From positions 23,359,401-23,423,400 of the forward strand of contig NC_091193.1 in NCBI RefSeq assembly GCF_040958095.1: a DNA stretch of 64,000 nt. The letters run 5' to 3'. Shown here in pieces: positions 8,830-21,179 of the stretch. Below the pieces are notes generated by a model that saw only the letters and a list, made by a program, of their open reading frames with translations, was not told the origin of the DNA and did no database searches. The DNA is from Procambarus clarkii. Its lineage: Eukaryota > Arthropoda > Malacostraca > Decapoda > Cambaridae. How positions within the stretch are numbered: the stretch's first letter is position 1; every line of letters starts with the position of its first letter. Made by a program: the position numbers and the translations under genes.

Positions 8830-11620
8830 CCTATATAAATTTTTAAATTTAAATTTTGCCCCAAGGGGCAAGTTTATTGGGCAGCGCCACTCATCTTGTG
8901 AGTGGACATACCGCCAGAGCAGCATGTACAACACTCCCGATAGGAAGAAAACCCGCTGGGTTGTTCATCCTGTCACTTGTACCCAGACACAGCTGGGACT
9001 TGCTTAACTGTCTCAAGTGAACAGCTCCTCAAACAAGAAGATTAACATCTGTCAACCCTTAAAAGCTTACGTTATCTTGCGGGTGCAAAATGGGGGAATC
9101 TTTTAAGAACAGTATCAATATTTGACAAATAGTGTTTTCCTAACTCAAACAATGTGGGGTTTATTATTCTACACATAACTTTGATTTCTCTCAGGTGTTC
9201 ACATTCACGTAGATAGTGGTCAAGGCGGTGTCCATCACTCTCACCACAGATTCTGCAACTTCGCTGATCAACTGTTGTTTCCATTCCATATCTCCATGGA
9301 TATTTGTATCCAAGACGGATTCTCGCTATTACTGATTCTCTCCCTCGTCGTCCTCCTCTTCGGCCATAATGATTGGGATTGCCAGCTGCAACCATGTTGT
9401 ACCATCATACAGATTCACTGGTTTGTGCTTCTATCCTCCTTTCCTCAGTTACCTTGTCACAGTAATGTTGCCTGATAATACCTCTAATTTGTAGTAGAGT
9501 CTTGGGTATGAAATATTCAATATGGTCTCCTTCAGCGCCTTCAGCAGCCAGCACATCTGCTCGTTCATTTCCACATATTCCAACATGGGAGGGGATCCAC
9601 AGAAACTTGATGATTCTTCCCTGATTGGTAAGTACTCTCACAGCTCTCTTAATTTCAGCGACTATTGCAAGATTATCTGCCTGATTTTTACTTAGGCTTT
9701 GCAGTGCTGCTTTTGAATTGGTGCAGATCACTGCACCATTAGTGTTCCGTTCAAGAAACCTTAACGCTATAACAATGGCAGTTAGCTCTGCTTGCGTTGA
9801 AGAGGCATAGTTCTCAATACGCACCTTTTCTTCATTTCTGCGTTGGAAAGTATTATCCTTGATTACCGTGTATGCTGCACCAGCCCTGCCATTGACAGGA
9901 TTAGATGACCCGTCAGTGTAGATTTGATCTAGTTCATCTCTGGCTTCTTTATAAATTTCCTCGAGATACTTGTGCCTCATTTCTTGTGGTATCATGTTGG
10001 ATTTTTTCATTGCCATTTTATTGATGATGATCTTGCATGAGTCATCCTCCCAGGGAGGTAACCTCTCTACAGGCAGGAGCTCACGGGCTTTCTCAAGCAG
10101 GTGAAGCTCTTCGAGGTAGCAGACTGATCTGTGATGCCATTTTTTGCTTCTCCTGTTTCCCCCTGAGAGTAGCACAGAACTCGGTTTTTTCTTAGCAATA
10201 TCATTGTAATGGGGATCTCTGGCTATCCTAATTGCAAGCTTAGCATTCAGCTCCTTAATTCTGCTTTTAATACTGGGGAGGGACAACTCCTCTCGTAGAT
10301 TAGACGTTTTGGCAGTTCTTGGAACTCCAAGAATGATTGTCATGGCTTCAATTTGAATGCTTTTAAACCTTTTCATATAGCTTTGGGAGTAGGTGCACAG
10401 AACTGGTGCGGCATAGTCTATGACAGAGCGCACATAGGCTGTGTACATCATTTTAAGCACGGCAATAGAGGCTCCATGTCCATTCCAGGTCATAGCTTTC
10501 AGTGCCCTGAGTCGACTTTTGCATGTTTCTATGAGTTGGTTAAGCTCCTCTTTCTTCCCCTTGTTAGAGCCGACAGTGACGCCATGGTACCGATAGTGGT
10601 CAACCCATTCAAGTGTTACACCATTAATTGGCAGTTCTTCATTTGCTCTCCGCTTGTGATGGGAGTATGCCTTCGTCTTGTTTGTGGAGAGAGTGAAACC
10701 GAGCTCAATACATTTCCTTCCAAGGAGTTCAATGGACTGTTCAATTTTTCCCAAGGTGGGAGCTTGTATTAGGACAACATCTGCATATCCCACTTGTTGT
10801 GTTCCTTCCGGAAAATCAATATTTGCAATGGCGTTCATAAGTACATTGAATAGTGTAGGGCTTAAGACTCCGCCTTGGGATGTCCCGAGTTCCATATTCA
10901 TTGTTCTGGAGACTGCTCCATTGAAGCAAACCTTGGCTTTCCTTCCTGTGAGGTAGTCTTCAACCCATTTCATGAGTCTCCCCTTGACATCCATGCATGC
11001 AAGCTCGTCCAGGATCGCAATCCCCTGTGCTTTGTCGAAGGCTCCTTTGATGTCAACAAATACAGAGTACCTTGCCGTGTCATTAACCAAGTAATTAACT
11101 ATACAATTTGTTGTGCTCCGTCCTTTAACAAATCCATTGACCCCCTCCCCTAACCTGCCTATTTTGTGCAACAGTCGGTTTAGGATGATCCTTTCAAGCA
11201 TCTTGCAAGTGCATGACACGAGACTGATAGGTCTGTAATTACCAGGGTCATTGGGCTTCGGTATGGGAACAATTATTGCGTGTTTCCATTGTGTGGGCAA
11301 CACTCCACTTAGGAATGACTTGTTAAACAGGTGGAGTAGTGGTTTCCCAGACACTGCACACAGTGCATTGAGTATGTCGTAGGTGACGCCATCTTCACCA
11401 GGTGCTGTACTTTTACCCTTTTTCATAGCGCCCCTTACTTCTTGGGCTGTGATTGGTTCCCCATATTCGTCATCACTAGACAGTGCTCTTGTTATCCTAA
11501 TTCTTCTGTCATCATGTCGCAGGAGCTGTTCCCTGCTGATTTCTGCTGGGATATATATTCAGATAGTTTCTAAGTCTGAGACATTTACCAAAGAACTGTA
11601 TTTAGCACAAACATAATACT
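8830..11620 (-). mobile_element. RNase H-bearing LINE (I/Nimb-like), 5' truncated and inactive
   Basis: The main frame (9405-11426, 673 residues) starts in the reverse transcriptase: STAPGEDGVTYDIL, YRPISLVSCTCKMLE, motif A as VFVDIKGAFDK, motif B as TSQGGVLSPTLFN, then motif C as GYADV, where the second catalytic Asp is replaced by Val. RNase H follows: IYTDGSSNP, QAELTAI, ICTNSKAAL (Asp replaced by Asn) and WIPSHVGICGNERADVLA. A frame change near 9400 leads to the C-terminal zinc motif CRICGE ... HRLDHYLREC (9072-9395). The stretch 8830-9065 is probably its 3' untranslated region. Sequence at 11427-11620 continues the protein with stops. Two catalytic positions are lost, so the copy is dead. 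A relative of its C-terminus lies at 23876-24590. Confidence 0.9.
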
Positions 11621-11784
11621 AATAACTTTATTAGTAGTTATACTACTACTAGTAAAACTCTGGCAGCTCATCTTGCTTACAGTGAACAGTGTTTGGCACC
11701 TGAGGCACTGTCTTACATCTGGCAACACCGCCTCTGATCACTGTGCATTATGTCATCCCATGTAATATTGTTCCTTTATTAGGC
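11621..11784. other. Spacer, no gene seen
   Basis: Short AT-rich stretch between the LINE and the minisatellite; nothing recognised. Confidence 0.4.
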
Positions 11785-12475
11785 AACTCATCCTCAACCA
11801 TCCTCAACCATCCTCAACCATCCTCAACCCATCCTCAACCCATCCTCAACCCATCCTCAACCCATCCTCAACCATCCTCAACCATCCTCAACCCATCCTC
11901 AACCATCCTCAACCATCCTCAACCAATCCTCAACCATCCTCAACCCATCCCTAACCCATCCTCAACCATCCTCAACCCATCCTCAACCATCCTCAACCAA
12001 TCCTCAACCATCCTCAACCCATCCTCAACCATCCTCAACCATCCTCAACCAATCCTCAACCATCCTCAACCCATCCTCAACCCATCCTCAACCATCCTCA
12101 ACCATCCTCAACCCATCCTCAACCATCCTCAACCATCCTCAACCAATCCTCAACCATCCTCAACCCATCCCTAACCCATCCTCAACCATCCTCAACCCAT
12201 CCTCAACCATCCTCAACCAATCCTCAACCATCCTCAACCCTCCTCAACCATCCTCAACCCATCCTCAACCATCCTCAACCAATCCTCAACCATCCTCAAC
12301 CATCCTCAACCCATCCTCAACCATCCTCAACCAATCCTCAACCATCCTCAACCCATCCCTAACCCATCCTCAACCCATCCTCAACCCACTCTCAACCCAC
12401 TCTCAACCCATCCTTAACCTATCCTCAACGCATCCTCAACCCACTCTCAACCCACTCTCAACCCCAACCCGTCCT
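11785..12475. repeat. 10-12-bp minisatellite (CAACCCATCCTC)
   Basis: Tandem CAACCATCCTC / CAACCCATCCTC / CAACCAATCCTC units fill about 690 bp. A rare CCCTAACCC variant recurs at 11951, 12171 and 12359, marking larger duplicated blocks of about 190-220 bp. The array ends in CAACCCGTCCTCACACTAGG. No coding value. Confidence 0.95.
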
Positions 12476-12524
12476 CACACTAGGCTGTTTAAAGCAGCGG
12501 CCGTCCTCCCCAGACGCATTCATT

Positions 12525-13165
12525 AGTTGTAGTTGTTGTTGATTTAGGGGCGACGACGATCGTGGGATCGGATACGCCCCGGCGTACCCGTGATGGGTGA
12601 ATCGCGAAGCCCGGAAAGGTGGAACGCCAAGCTGAATCGCGAAAAGAGTGACGCCAATCACTTGAAACTAATACGCCATGTGGCGAAAAAACGCAAACGG
12701 GCAGATGATTGGGGAGCCCCAGGAGTCCCTCAGGGTGACAAGCACCGGCCCCGCCCCACACAGAGAACACCAGGTAGCAAAACCAAAACTCTGCCCCGAA
12801 TTAAAACGCAAAAAAGTCATCCAGTGGCACCCGGTAGAACAGAAGTCAGCCGCCCACCACGGCTGAGGGCACACCTGGAGCGCACCAAGACCCACCAACA
12901 CCCGGCACCTCTCGGCCAAGCCGGCCCCCGAACACCGTCACCCCGCCGGGAGAACCAGCCAGTACACGTAAAAAAAAAATCTATCAACAATCCTGTGACC
13001 CAAGGCGATATGTGCGCCAGGCGTCGTACAATCGGATCGCTGAAAAGGGGTGCCAAACGGCGGTAGCAAAGCCAAAACGCGAAAACAAGACGTGATCCGG
13101 CGGCTCCCAGGCGGAGGTGTCCAGACGTCCGCTTGGCTTCAAGGTTGAACCAGGAGTCCCGCTCA
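12525..13165 (-). mobile_element. Retroposon 3' end with (AAC)n tail and unidentified body
   Basis: On the minus strand the 3' end reads GGGGCGTATCCGATCCCACG, then ATCGTCGTCGCCCCTAAATC, then (AAC)n. This is the same tail as the I-like LINE at 1438-2240. The body upstream (12590-13165) is GC-rich and moderately open in several frames but shows no LINE motif. It could be a long 3' untranslated region, a LINE 5' region or a SINE-like derivative. The 158-residue plus-strand frame (12590-13066) is strongly basic and I do not accept it as a gene. Confidence 0.55.
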
Positions 13166-13234
13166 TTAGTTATAACATACTGTGTAATAAACATTGGTTT
13201 GTTCTCTCTATATAAATTAATTTTATAATACATA

Positions 13235-13492
13235 AAAATTCTATGTATAGTTAGGCGTAGGTTAGGTTAAGTTAGGTATTTAGGTTCTGTTGGTGATTAT
13301 TTGTATTTGAAGTACGTAGGTAAAGCATTTACAGAATTGTGGTTCGAACAGAATACGTGAGCGAAGCACTTGTTCCGGAAGTATTCAGACGTCATCAGTT
13401 GTGAGTCTTGTGTAAACCGCTTTTCAATCATAAACAGGGGGTTTGGTGGCTGGATTAACGAGCTTGGTTCTTTGTATGCGAGGACGGGCTGC
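13235..13492 (+). mobile_element. MITE family 2, partial copy
   Basis: Matches the second half of the MITE at 13674-14192: GTTCTGTTGGTGATTATTTG, GAAGCACTTGTTCCGGA and CATAAACAGGGGGTTTGG blocks, ending in GAGGACGGGCTG. Its left part is missing or too diverged to place. Confidence 0.75.
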
Positions 13493-13673
13493 TCAAAATG
13501 AACCCCTCCTCTTCGTCCGTGATGAGGCTGCTTCATAAGACCTACACGTAAAATAATTGATATTGTGTAATAAAGGGTATGGGATTTTCAAATAACATGC
13601 TATTATTGTATAATTTGGTCATTAGGTTAGAGTTTCACCAATTTGGAGTGCATGGTGAAGCATTAATATTTAC
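13493..13673. other. AT-rich spacer, no gene seen
   Basis: Nothing recognised between two MITE copies. Confidence 0.4.
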
Positions 13674-14192
13674 CAACCCGTCCTCAGACCAAGTCCATTC
13701 CATCCAGCGGTTGACCCCAAAGATGAATTCATAAATATTAACACGCTGTTCATTCAAACCGGGAATTTTCTCAAATATAATTTAATATTATAATATATTA
13801 GCATATTGTGCATATACATATATATATATATCGACTAAAGTCCATTACATCCAGCGGTCGATCCCACAGACGCATTCATAAATTTCTACATACTGTTCAT
13901 TCAAAACGGGAATTTTCTCACATATAAATTAATATTATAATATATTAGCATATTGTGCATATATAGGTAAGGTTAGGTCTTTTGGTTCTGTTAGCGATTA
14001 TTTGGATTTGTAGTACGTGGGTGAAGCATTTACAGCGTTGTGATTCGAACAAAATTCGTCAGTGAAGCACTTGTTCCGGATATGTTCGAACGTCAGCAGT
14101 TGTGAGTCGTGTGTGAACCGTTTTTCATTCATAAACAGGGGGTTTGGCGGGTGGGTGGAATCACTTTTGGGTCATTGTTTGGAGGACGGGCT
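13674..14192 (+). mobile_element. MITE family 2, copy A
   Basis: Starts CAACCCGTCCTCAGACCAAG and ends GGAGGACGGGCT, so the outer about 12 bp are inverted repeats of CARCCCGTCCTC type. The first about 160 bp (AAGTCCATTCCATCCAGCGG onward) are repeated in tandem from about 13837 (AAGTCCATTACATCCAGCGG onward). No ORF is present. It is inverted relative to copy B, 262 bp away, so the pair can fold into a long hairpin. Confidence 0.85.
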
Positions 14193-14454
14193 ATCTATAT
14201 CACATAAAACCTTTACGAAGCTTTGAATCAATTCGTAAAGGTATAAAATCACTTCGTAAATAATATAAAAAGTATTATTTATATATAAAATTGATGACAG
14301 ATTTACTCATGTTTAAATTATAAAATGCAATATATACAAACAATACGTATATTGAAAGTTTGTGTTAATATAATAATATAGATTAACTAATTTAGAATTT
14401 CGTGTATACATGAATGGCTTGATTCGAAGCTTGGTTCAGGTTGCAGGTATAGAG
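14193..14454. other. AT-rich spacer between inverted MITE copies
   Basis: AT-rich and single-copy in this window. It contains a small inverted repeat, CTTTACGAA ... TTCGTAAAG, at 14211-14240. No gene seen. Confidence 0.5.
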
Positions 14455-15025
14455 CAGCCCGTCCTCCAAACAAAGATCCATAAGCGATTCCACCCACCCG
14501 CCAAACCCCCTGTTTATGAATGAAAAACGGTTCACACACGACTCACAACTGCTGACGTTCGAACATATCCGGAACAAGTGCTTCACTGACGAATTTTGTT
14601 CGAATCACAACGCTGTAAATGCTTCACCCACGTACTACAAATACAAATAATCGCCAACAGAACCAAACACCTGACCTAACCTATGCCTATATATACACAA
14701 TATGCTAATATATTATAATATTAATTTATACTTGAGAAAATTCCCGTTTTGAATGAACAGCATATTAAAATTTATGAATGCGTCTGTGGGGTCGACCGCT
14801 GGATGTAATGAACTTGAGTCGAGGACGGGTTGAAATACAAATAATCGCCAACAGAACCAAACACCTAACCTAACCTATGCCTATATATGCACAATATGTT
14901 AATATATTATAATATTAATTTATACTTGAGAAAATTCCCGTTTTGAATGAACAGCATGTTAAAATTTTGAATGCGTCTGTGGGGTCGACCGCTGGATGTA
15001 ATGGACTTGAGTCGAGGACGGGTTG
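14455..15025 (-). mobile_element. MITE family 2, copy B with target-site duplication
   Basis: Starts CAGCCCGTCCTCC and ends GAGGACGGGTTG. It is flanked on both sides by TATAGAG (14448-14454 and 15026-15032), a 7-bp duplication that could be 8 bp (GTATAGAG) if the element ends one base earlier; 8 bp would fit the hAT superfamily. Read in copy A's orientation, the first about 190 bp are present twice (right-hand copies 14640-14832 and 14833-15025), each with its own CAACCCGTCCTC terminus. Non-autonomous; no ORF. Confidence 0.85.
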
Positions 15026-16415
15026 TATAGAGAGAGTATGCACTAGGATGAGCAGCCCGTCAGTGTTGTCCCAGACAGTACTGCTTCCAGTTGCCAGGTT
15101 TACACCAGCTGCGGAGGGTGGCCCGAGTGTGGCCAGCTGGACACTTGAATGTCAGAAGTGCAGTTACTGCCCAGCCTGTACCCACTACACTGTACCAGGT
15201 GAGTTTGTAATGTGAAGAATGTTGTTGGCGTTCTCATGTTGCGCAGCCTACTCCACCGGATTATTACACACAAATTAATAACACTAAGATAATCTGTTAA
15301 GACTTAAATCACAGAACCCTTTACCCATTATACCGTTCTCTGATATATAATTATGTATAATAGATAAATGTTGCAAAGCGACTATTGAATGATTATACGA
15401 AAGTGGAGGAATATTTAAATTTAAGAAACAAAGTCTAGCTCTCGTGTTTTGCGCAGAGTTGCAACCGACCATAAACAAGGTGGAAGCCTCGCCTCTGTGG
15501 TCTTTCATTGAATTAAGTTTGTAGATCTATTTACAAGCAGTCATAAATCTGTGGCACATTAGATCGTCTCGTCTGAGTTTGGGTCATAATTATTGTGGTC
15601 AAGATATATGTCGCATTCTCTTGTTGCTGTGCAGTCTTTGGGGCTCTATCTCTGCTACTATTTATGGGCCAGCAATTTAATGTGTAGTTCCAGTAGTATT
15701 TACGAGGCCATCTCCTTACCTTCTGGAAACAGGATCCTCAGGCCCAAGTGCGTTGATTAATTATTTTAAGGCGACATCACATTGACTTGGGAGAAACAAA
15801 AGCTTTTGAAAGGTAAGAATTTAAATTTTTTGAAACCTTTACATAACCTGATAATTTATTATGAACTAACATACACGTATATATAAACTGTATTTTTTTT
15901 ATTTATTATATGTATGTGAACTCGTGTAAAAACAACTGGATAATACATAGGGATAGTACATAAGGAGTACATACTCTCCACAGCCTCTTTGGTTCCCTTC
16001 AAGTTGTACGAGGGGCAGGTATGAGGCTGCCAGTAACGAAGGAAATGCTTCATCCCAGATGATGTCCGCCTCCATGTGGTCCGGACGTAGCTCCGCTCCT
16101 CCCATAGTGATTAACCTGTTGTTGTAACTGATCTAATTACAGTTTTCATGATTAACTCCAGCAGTGTTCGGGCAAATTAATTTCATAAAAGGTCTCTAAA
16201 TTTGTTTTGTTAGCAATTAGTTTGTGTATGTGTACTTGCCTTAATGTATGTATCTAAATGTTCTTGCAGGGTAGAATGATAGCTCCCAAACCCCGCCTTT
16301 CGATTTACATGTTGCTTAATGTACTACGTCTCGTCTATAATGTCTTTTATCATAATTAGTTTTAACCATTCATTTATCTCTTTCTCTGAAGAAGTGTTTT
16401 TTGCGAGTCTCTGGC
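15026..16415. other. Largely single-copy DNA, no firm gene
   Basis: No transposon or tandem structure is recognised. A weak exon candidate lies at about 15050-15200, ending in CCAG|GTGAGT. The rest is AT-rich and without supported coding sequence. Confidence 0.45.
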
Positions 16416-17063
16416 TCATTTGTCACTGTAGTCTCATCTGTCACTATAGTCTCATCTGTCACTATAGCCTCATCTGTTACTATAGTCTTATCTGTCACTA
16501 TAGTCTCATCTGTCACTATAGTCTCATCTGTCACTATAGCCTCATCTGTCACTATATCCTCATCTGTCACTATATCCTCATCTGTCACTATAGCCTCATC
16601 TGTCACTATAGTCTCATCTGTCACTATAGCCTCATCTGTCACTGTAGTCTCATCTGTCACTGTAGCCTCATCTGTCACTGTAGTCTCATCTGTCACTGTA
16701 GCCTCATCTGTCACTGTAGTCTCATCTGTCACTATAGCCTCATCTGTCACTATAGCCTCATCTGTCACTATAGCCTCATCTGTCACTGTAGTCTCATCTG
16801 TCACTGTAGCCTCATCTGTCACTGTAGTCTCATCTGTCACTATAGCCTCATCTGTCACTATAGCCTCATCTGTTACTATAGTCTTATCTGTCACTATAGT
16901 CTCATCTGTCACTATAGCCTCATCTGTCACTATATCCTCATCTGTCACTGTAGTCTCATCTGTCACTATAGTCTCATCTGTCACTATAGCCTCATCTGTC
17001 ACTATAGTCTCATCTGTCACTATAGCCTCATCTGTCACTGTAGTCTCATCTGTCACTATAGTC
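16416..17063. repeat. 18-bp minisatellite, 36 units
   Basis: TCATCTGTCACTATAGCC repeated 36 times, with C/T and A/G variants at two positions (GCC/GTC and ATAG/GTAG). Because 18 is divisible by three, it is open in several frames on both strands. Those long frames are artefacts. Confidence 0.97.
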
Positions 17064-18705
17064 ATCCGTGTTCCCATTGGCTGTTCCTTATCCTGCTTCG
17101 TTGTCTACTTAATGACTCTCTCATAAAATCTAATGTCGTTGTCTTCCCCCACTGTTCCTCCTCTCTAGAGGATTTTCCCACCATCAAGTAACCATAGTCA
17201 ACGTAAACATTGGAGATATATTACGTGAAGAAGCATGAGTGAGAGAGAGAGTACGTTGGTGTGAAGGTCGTGGGTGCTGATGTTGGTACTCTGAGATCAG
17301 GAGTACTGCCAAGCCTTGCCACGCGGCTCGTCCTGAGAGACTTGCGTCACCCTCGACCTACTCATTCTTACATTGTAATATCTTAGCTCAGAAATACTTA
17401 CGAATATTCAAATATTGCACAATTATGGCTGCCATGCAGCGGCTGTTTTTCGCCAGGGTCAATACGACATTACTTGAGCAGATCTGAAGGATTTTTTTAA
17501 CAGTATATGTTGTAGTTTAATATTTGTGAACTAGTCTAAAATATGTTACATGTGTTACCGATTAGTTCATTAATTAGTAAACGGGCACTAAGGAACTGTA
17601 CTAATGTTGGGGTGTATATGTGCATCACTCACGGCTGCAGTGTTAAAACTTTGTCAACATGTCTGCGTCCTGCAGTCAGATATATCAACAAAAACGGCGT
17701 CCTACAGTCATGTACAGTATGCTACGTCACATATGGTACACAACCGCTCGCTTACGGATTATAAACCTACCTAACCAAACCGAGCCTAACATAAGCTAAT
17801 ATATTCTAACCTAATGATATAAACAGCTTTACACTTGAGTCTTGTGAAAACGGTTGTGTACAACTTGACTGCACCCCGTCTGCAGACAGGACGAAATCCT
17901 GGCACTCCTCCCATATTCAGTTAGTACTCAAGACTGAACTCGTAAGAGGATTTCGAACAGTCGGAACGAAAATACACAAATTTTTAACATGCCTCCTTCG
18001 CAGACATCCGGCTAACCATTAGAGAACGTATTAGCTGAACCTTTCATCAGTCACAAGAAAAATAAAACTCTTGCCCCTTCACAAAGTCGTGTAAACAAAC
18101 ACCCATTTTCTGTGTTTAACCTTGGTAGTGCAATTACTACTTTCGACTCGAATTTCGCCATTGATAGTTGTGTGCGTTTTAAATGCATTATTTTCGGAGC
18201 AGATTTGACATAGTTACTTGCTATTTACTTAGTTACTAGCTATTAAAAGCCCCCTCTTACGCGGGCTCGCAGCGTGGCGCTAATGGTTTGCAGATCGTGG
18301 CGTCATATCAGTCACTTCAAAGGCGCCATCACATAGGGTGGCGGGACTCGAGACGCCACAGGAATATATGATCTTATTTCAGGGTTGTGATCCCTCTGTC
18401 TCTTGCCTTCATGCGCTCTCACTAGAGCCCTCCTCTCATCCCTCTTGTCCGCTAGAGTTTACTTTTCTTGCTTCGTTATTTTTTTTTCACATTTTTTTTT
18501 AAATTATTTCAGAGTTGTTGACCCTTAAAAAGGACTTTGTATCTTCACTGACGTATCATTTTGCCTCTCCACCACCTGACGGGTTGAGAGCGAGCTGAGT
18601 CCAGGCACCTTGCTCCCTCTTGGGTTACTAACTCAACAAAACTCTTATCTCTTGACAGCTGTCATTCATGTTGTAGGAGCCCCAGCAGCCGGCTCGTGTT
18701 CTCTT
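17064..18705. other. Single-copy DNA, no gene seen
   Basis: No coding motif is recognised. There is an 11-bp inverted pair, GTACACAACCG near 17737 and CGGTTGTGTAC near 17853, and a poly(T) stretch near 18480-18505. Neither is enough to name an element. Confidence 0.4.
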
Positions 18706-20890
18706 GCGTTGTGTTGCAAGGCTCACAAGCACCAGATCTTGTGTTGTGTTGCAAGGTTCACAAGCACCAGATCTTGTGTTGTGTTGCAAGGTTCACAAGC
18801 ACCAGATCTTGTGTTGTGTTGCATGGCTCACAAGCACCAGATCTTGTGTTGTGTTGCAAGGTTCACAAGCACCAGATCTTGTGTTGTGTTGCAAGGTTCA
18901 CAAGCACCAGATCTTGTGTTGTGTTGCAAGGTTCACAAGCACCAGATCTTGTGTTGTGTTGCAAGGTTCACAAGCACCAGATCTTGTGTTGTGTTGTAAG
19001 GCTCACAAACACCAGATCTTGTCTTGTGTTGCAAGGTTCACAAGCACCAGATCTTGTGTTGTGTTGCAAGGTTCACAAGCACCAGATCTTGTGTTGTGTT
19101 GCATGGCTCACAAGCACCAGATCTTGTGTTGTGTTGTAAGGCTCACAAACACCAGATCTTGTCTTGTGTTGCAAGGCTCACAAACACCAGATCTTGCGTT
19201 GTGTTGTAAGGTTCACAAGCACCAGATCTTGTGTTGTGTTGCATGGCTCACAAACACCAGATCTTGTGTTGTGTTGCAAGGTTCACAAGCACCAGATCTT
19301 GTGTTGTGTTGCAACACTCACAAGCACCAGATCTTGCGTTGTGTTGCAACACTCACAAGCACCAGATCTTGCGTTGTGTTGCAACACTCACAAACACCAG
19401 ATCTTGCGTTGTGTTGTAAGGTTCACAAGCACCAGATCTTGCGTTGTGTTGCATGGCTCACAAGCACCAGATCTTGTGTTGTGTTGCAACACTCACAAAC
19501 ACCAGATCTTGCGTTGTGTTGTAAGGTTCACAAGCACCAGATCTTGCGTTGTGTTGCAAGGTTCACAAGCACCAGATCTTGCGTTGTGTTGCAACACTCA
19601 CAAACACCAGATCTTGCGTTGTGTTGTAAGGTTCACAAGCACCAGATCTTGCGTTGTGTTGTAAGGTTCACAAGCACCAGATCTTGCGTTGTGTTGCATG
19701 GCTCACAAGCACCAGATCTTGCGTTGTGTTGCAAGGTTCACAAGCACCAGATCTTGCGTTGTGTTGCAACACTCACAAACACCAGATCTTGCGTTGTGTT
19801 GTAAGGTTCACAAGCACCAGATCTTGCGTTGTGTTGTAAGGTTCACAAACACCAGATCTTGTGTTGTGTTGCAAGGTTCACAAGCACCAGATCTTGTGTT
19901 GTGTTGCAAGGTTCACAAGCACCAGATCTTGCGTTGTGTTGCAACACTCACAAACACCAGATCTTGCGTTGTGTTGTAAGGTTCACAAGCACCAGATCTT
20001 GCGTTGTGTTGCATGGCTCACAAGCACCAGATCTTGTGTTGTGTTGCAACACTCACAAACACCAGATCTTGTGTTGTGTTGCAAGGTTCACAAGCACCAG
20101 ATCTTGTGTTGTGTTGCAAGGTTCACAAGCACCAGATCTTGTGTTGTGTTGCAAGGTTCACAAGCACCAGATCTTGTGTTGTGTTGCAAGGCTCACAAGC
20201 ACCAGATCTTGCGTTGTGTTGCAAGGCTCACAAGCACCAGATCTTGCGTTGTGTTGCAAGGTTCACAAGCACCAGATCTTGCGTTGTGTTGCAAGGCTCA
20301 CAAGCACCAGATCTTGCGTTGTGTTGCAAGGTTCACAAGCACCAGATCTTGCGTTGTGTTGCAAGGCTCACAAACACCAGATCTTGTGTTGTGTTGCAAC
20401 ACTCACAAACACCAGATCTTGTGTTGTGTTGCAACACTCACAAACACCAGATCTTGTGTTGCAACACTCACAAACACCAGATCTTGTGTTGTGTTGCAAG
20501 GTTCACAAGCACCAGATCTTGTGTTGTGTTGCAAGGTTCACAAACACCAGATCTTGTGTTGTGTTGCAAGGTTCACAAACACCAGATCTTGTGTTGTGTT
20601 GCAACACTCACAAACACCAGATCTTGCGTTGTGTTGCAAGGTTCACAAGCACCAGATCTTGCGTTGTGTTGCAAGGTTCACAAGCACCAGATCTTGCGTT
20701 GTGTTGCAAGGCTCACAAACACCAGATCTTGTGTTGTGTTGCAACACTCACAAACACCAGATCTTGTGTTGCAACACTCACAAACACCAGATCTTGTGTT
20801 GTGTTGCAACACTCACAAACACCAGATCTTGTGTTGTGTTGCAAGGTTCACAAACACCAGATCTTGTGTTGTGTTGCAACACTCACAAAC
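18706..20890. repeat. 35-bp minisatellite, about 62 units
   Basis: Unit GYGTTGTGTTGCAAGGTTCA plus CAAGCACCAGATCTT, 35 bp, about 62 copies. Variants are GTGTTG/GCGTTG at the start, CAAGG/CATGG/CAACA in the middle, and AAGC/AAAC. Two units near 20455 and 20768 lack 5 bp. With a 35-bp period the frame shifts every unit, yet all three plus frames stay open for long stretches. There is no gene. Confidence 0.97.
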
Positions 20891-21179
20891 ACCCAGGTGT
20901 GTGGTTCTGGTGTTGCCATGCCGTGTATGTATACATAGGATTGTGACCAATGTATATTTTTAAATGTACATTTATCATGTAAACTGTATACCCAGCATGA
21001 GAAAAAGACCTACAGTAGACGTGTAATGTTTCTTTTAGGCGAAGAATGGGGGTTGATGCTGGTTATTACGGCTACATAATGCTTTAATGGCGTCATATTT
21101 ACGGGGGTGACATGTACTCCGCTACAGTAAACATCCTGTAAAACATCTAGGCTGAGTACCTTGGATAAAAGGAATTTTA
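20891..21179. other. Spacer, no gene seen
   Basis: Single-copy-looking DNA between the 35-bp array and a LINE tail. Confidence 0.4.

Noticed and set aside
12590-13066. A 158-residue basic protein
   Set aside because: It lies in a retroposon 3' region, has no domain, and overlapping frames on the other strand are equally open.
17737-17863. A small inverted-repeat element (GTACACAACCG / CGGTTGTGTAC)
   Set aside because: Arms of only 11 bp, no target-site duplication and no second copy in the window.
18706-20890. A CRISPR array
   Set aside because: The units are contiguous with no unique spacers, and the DNA is animal nuclear.
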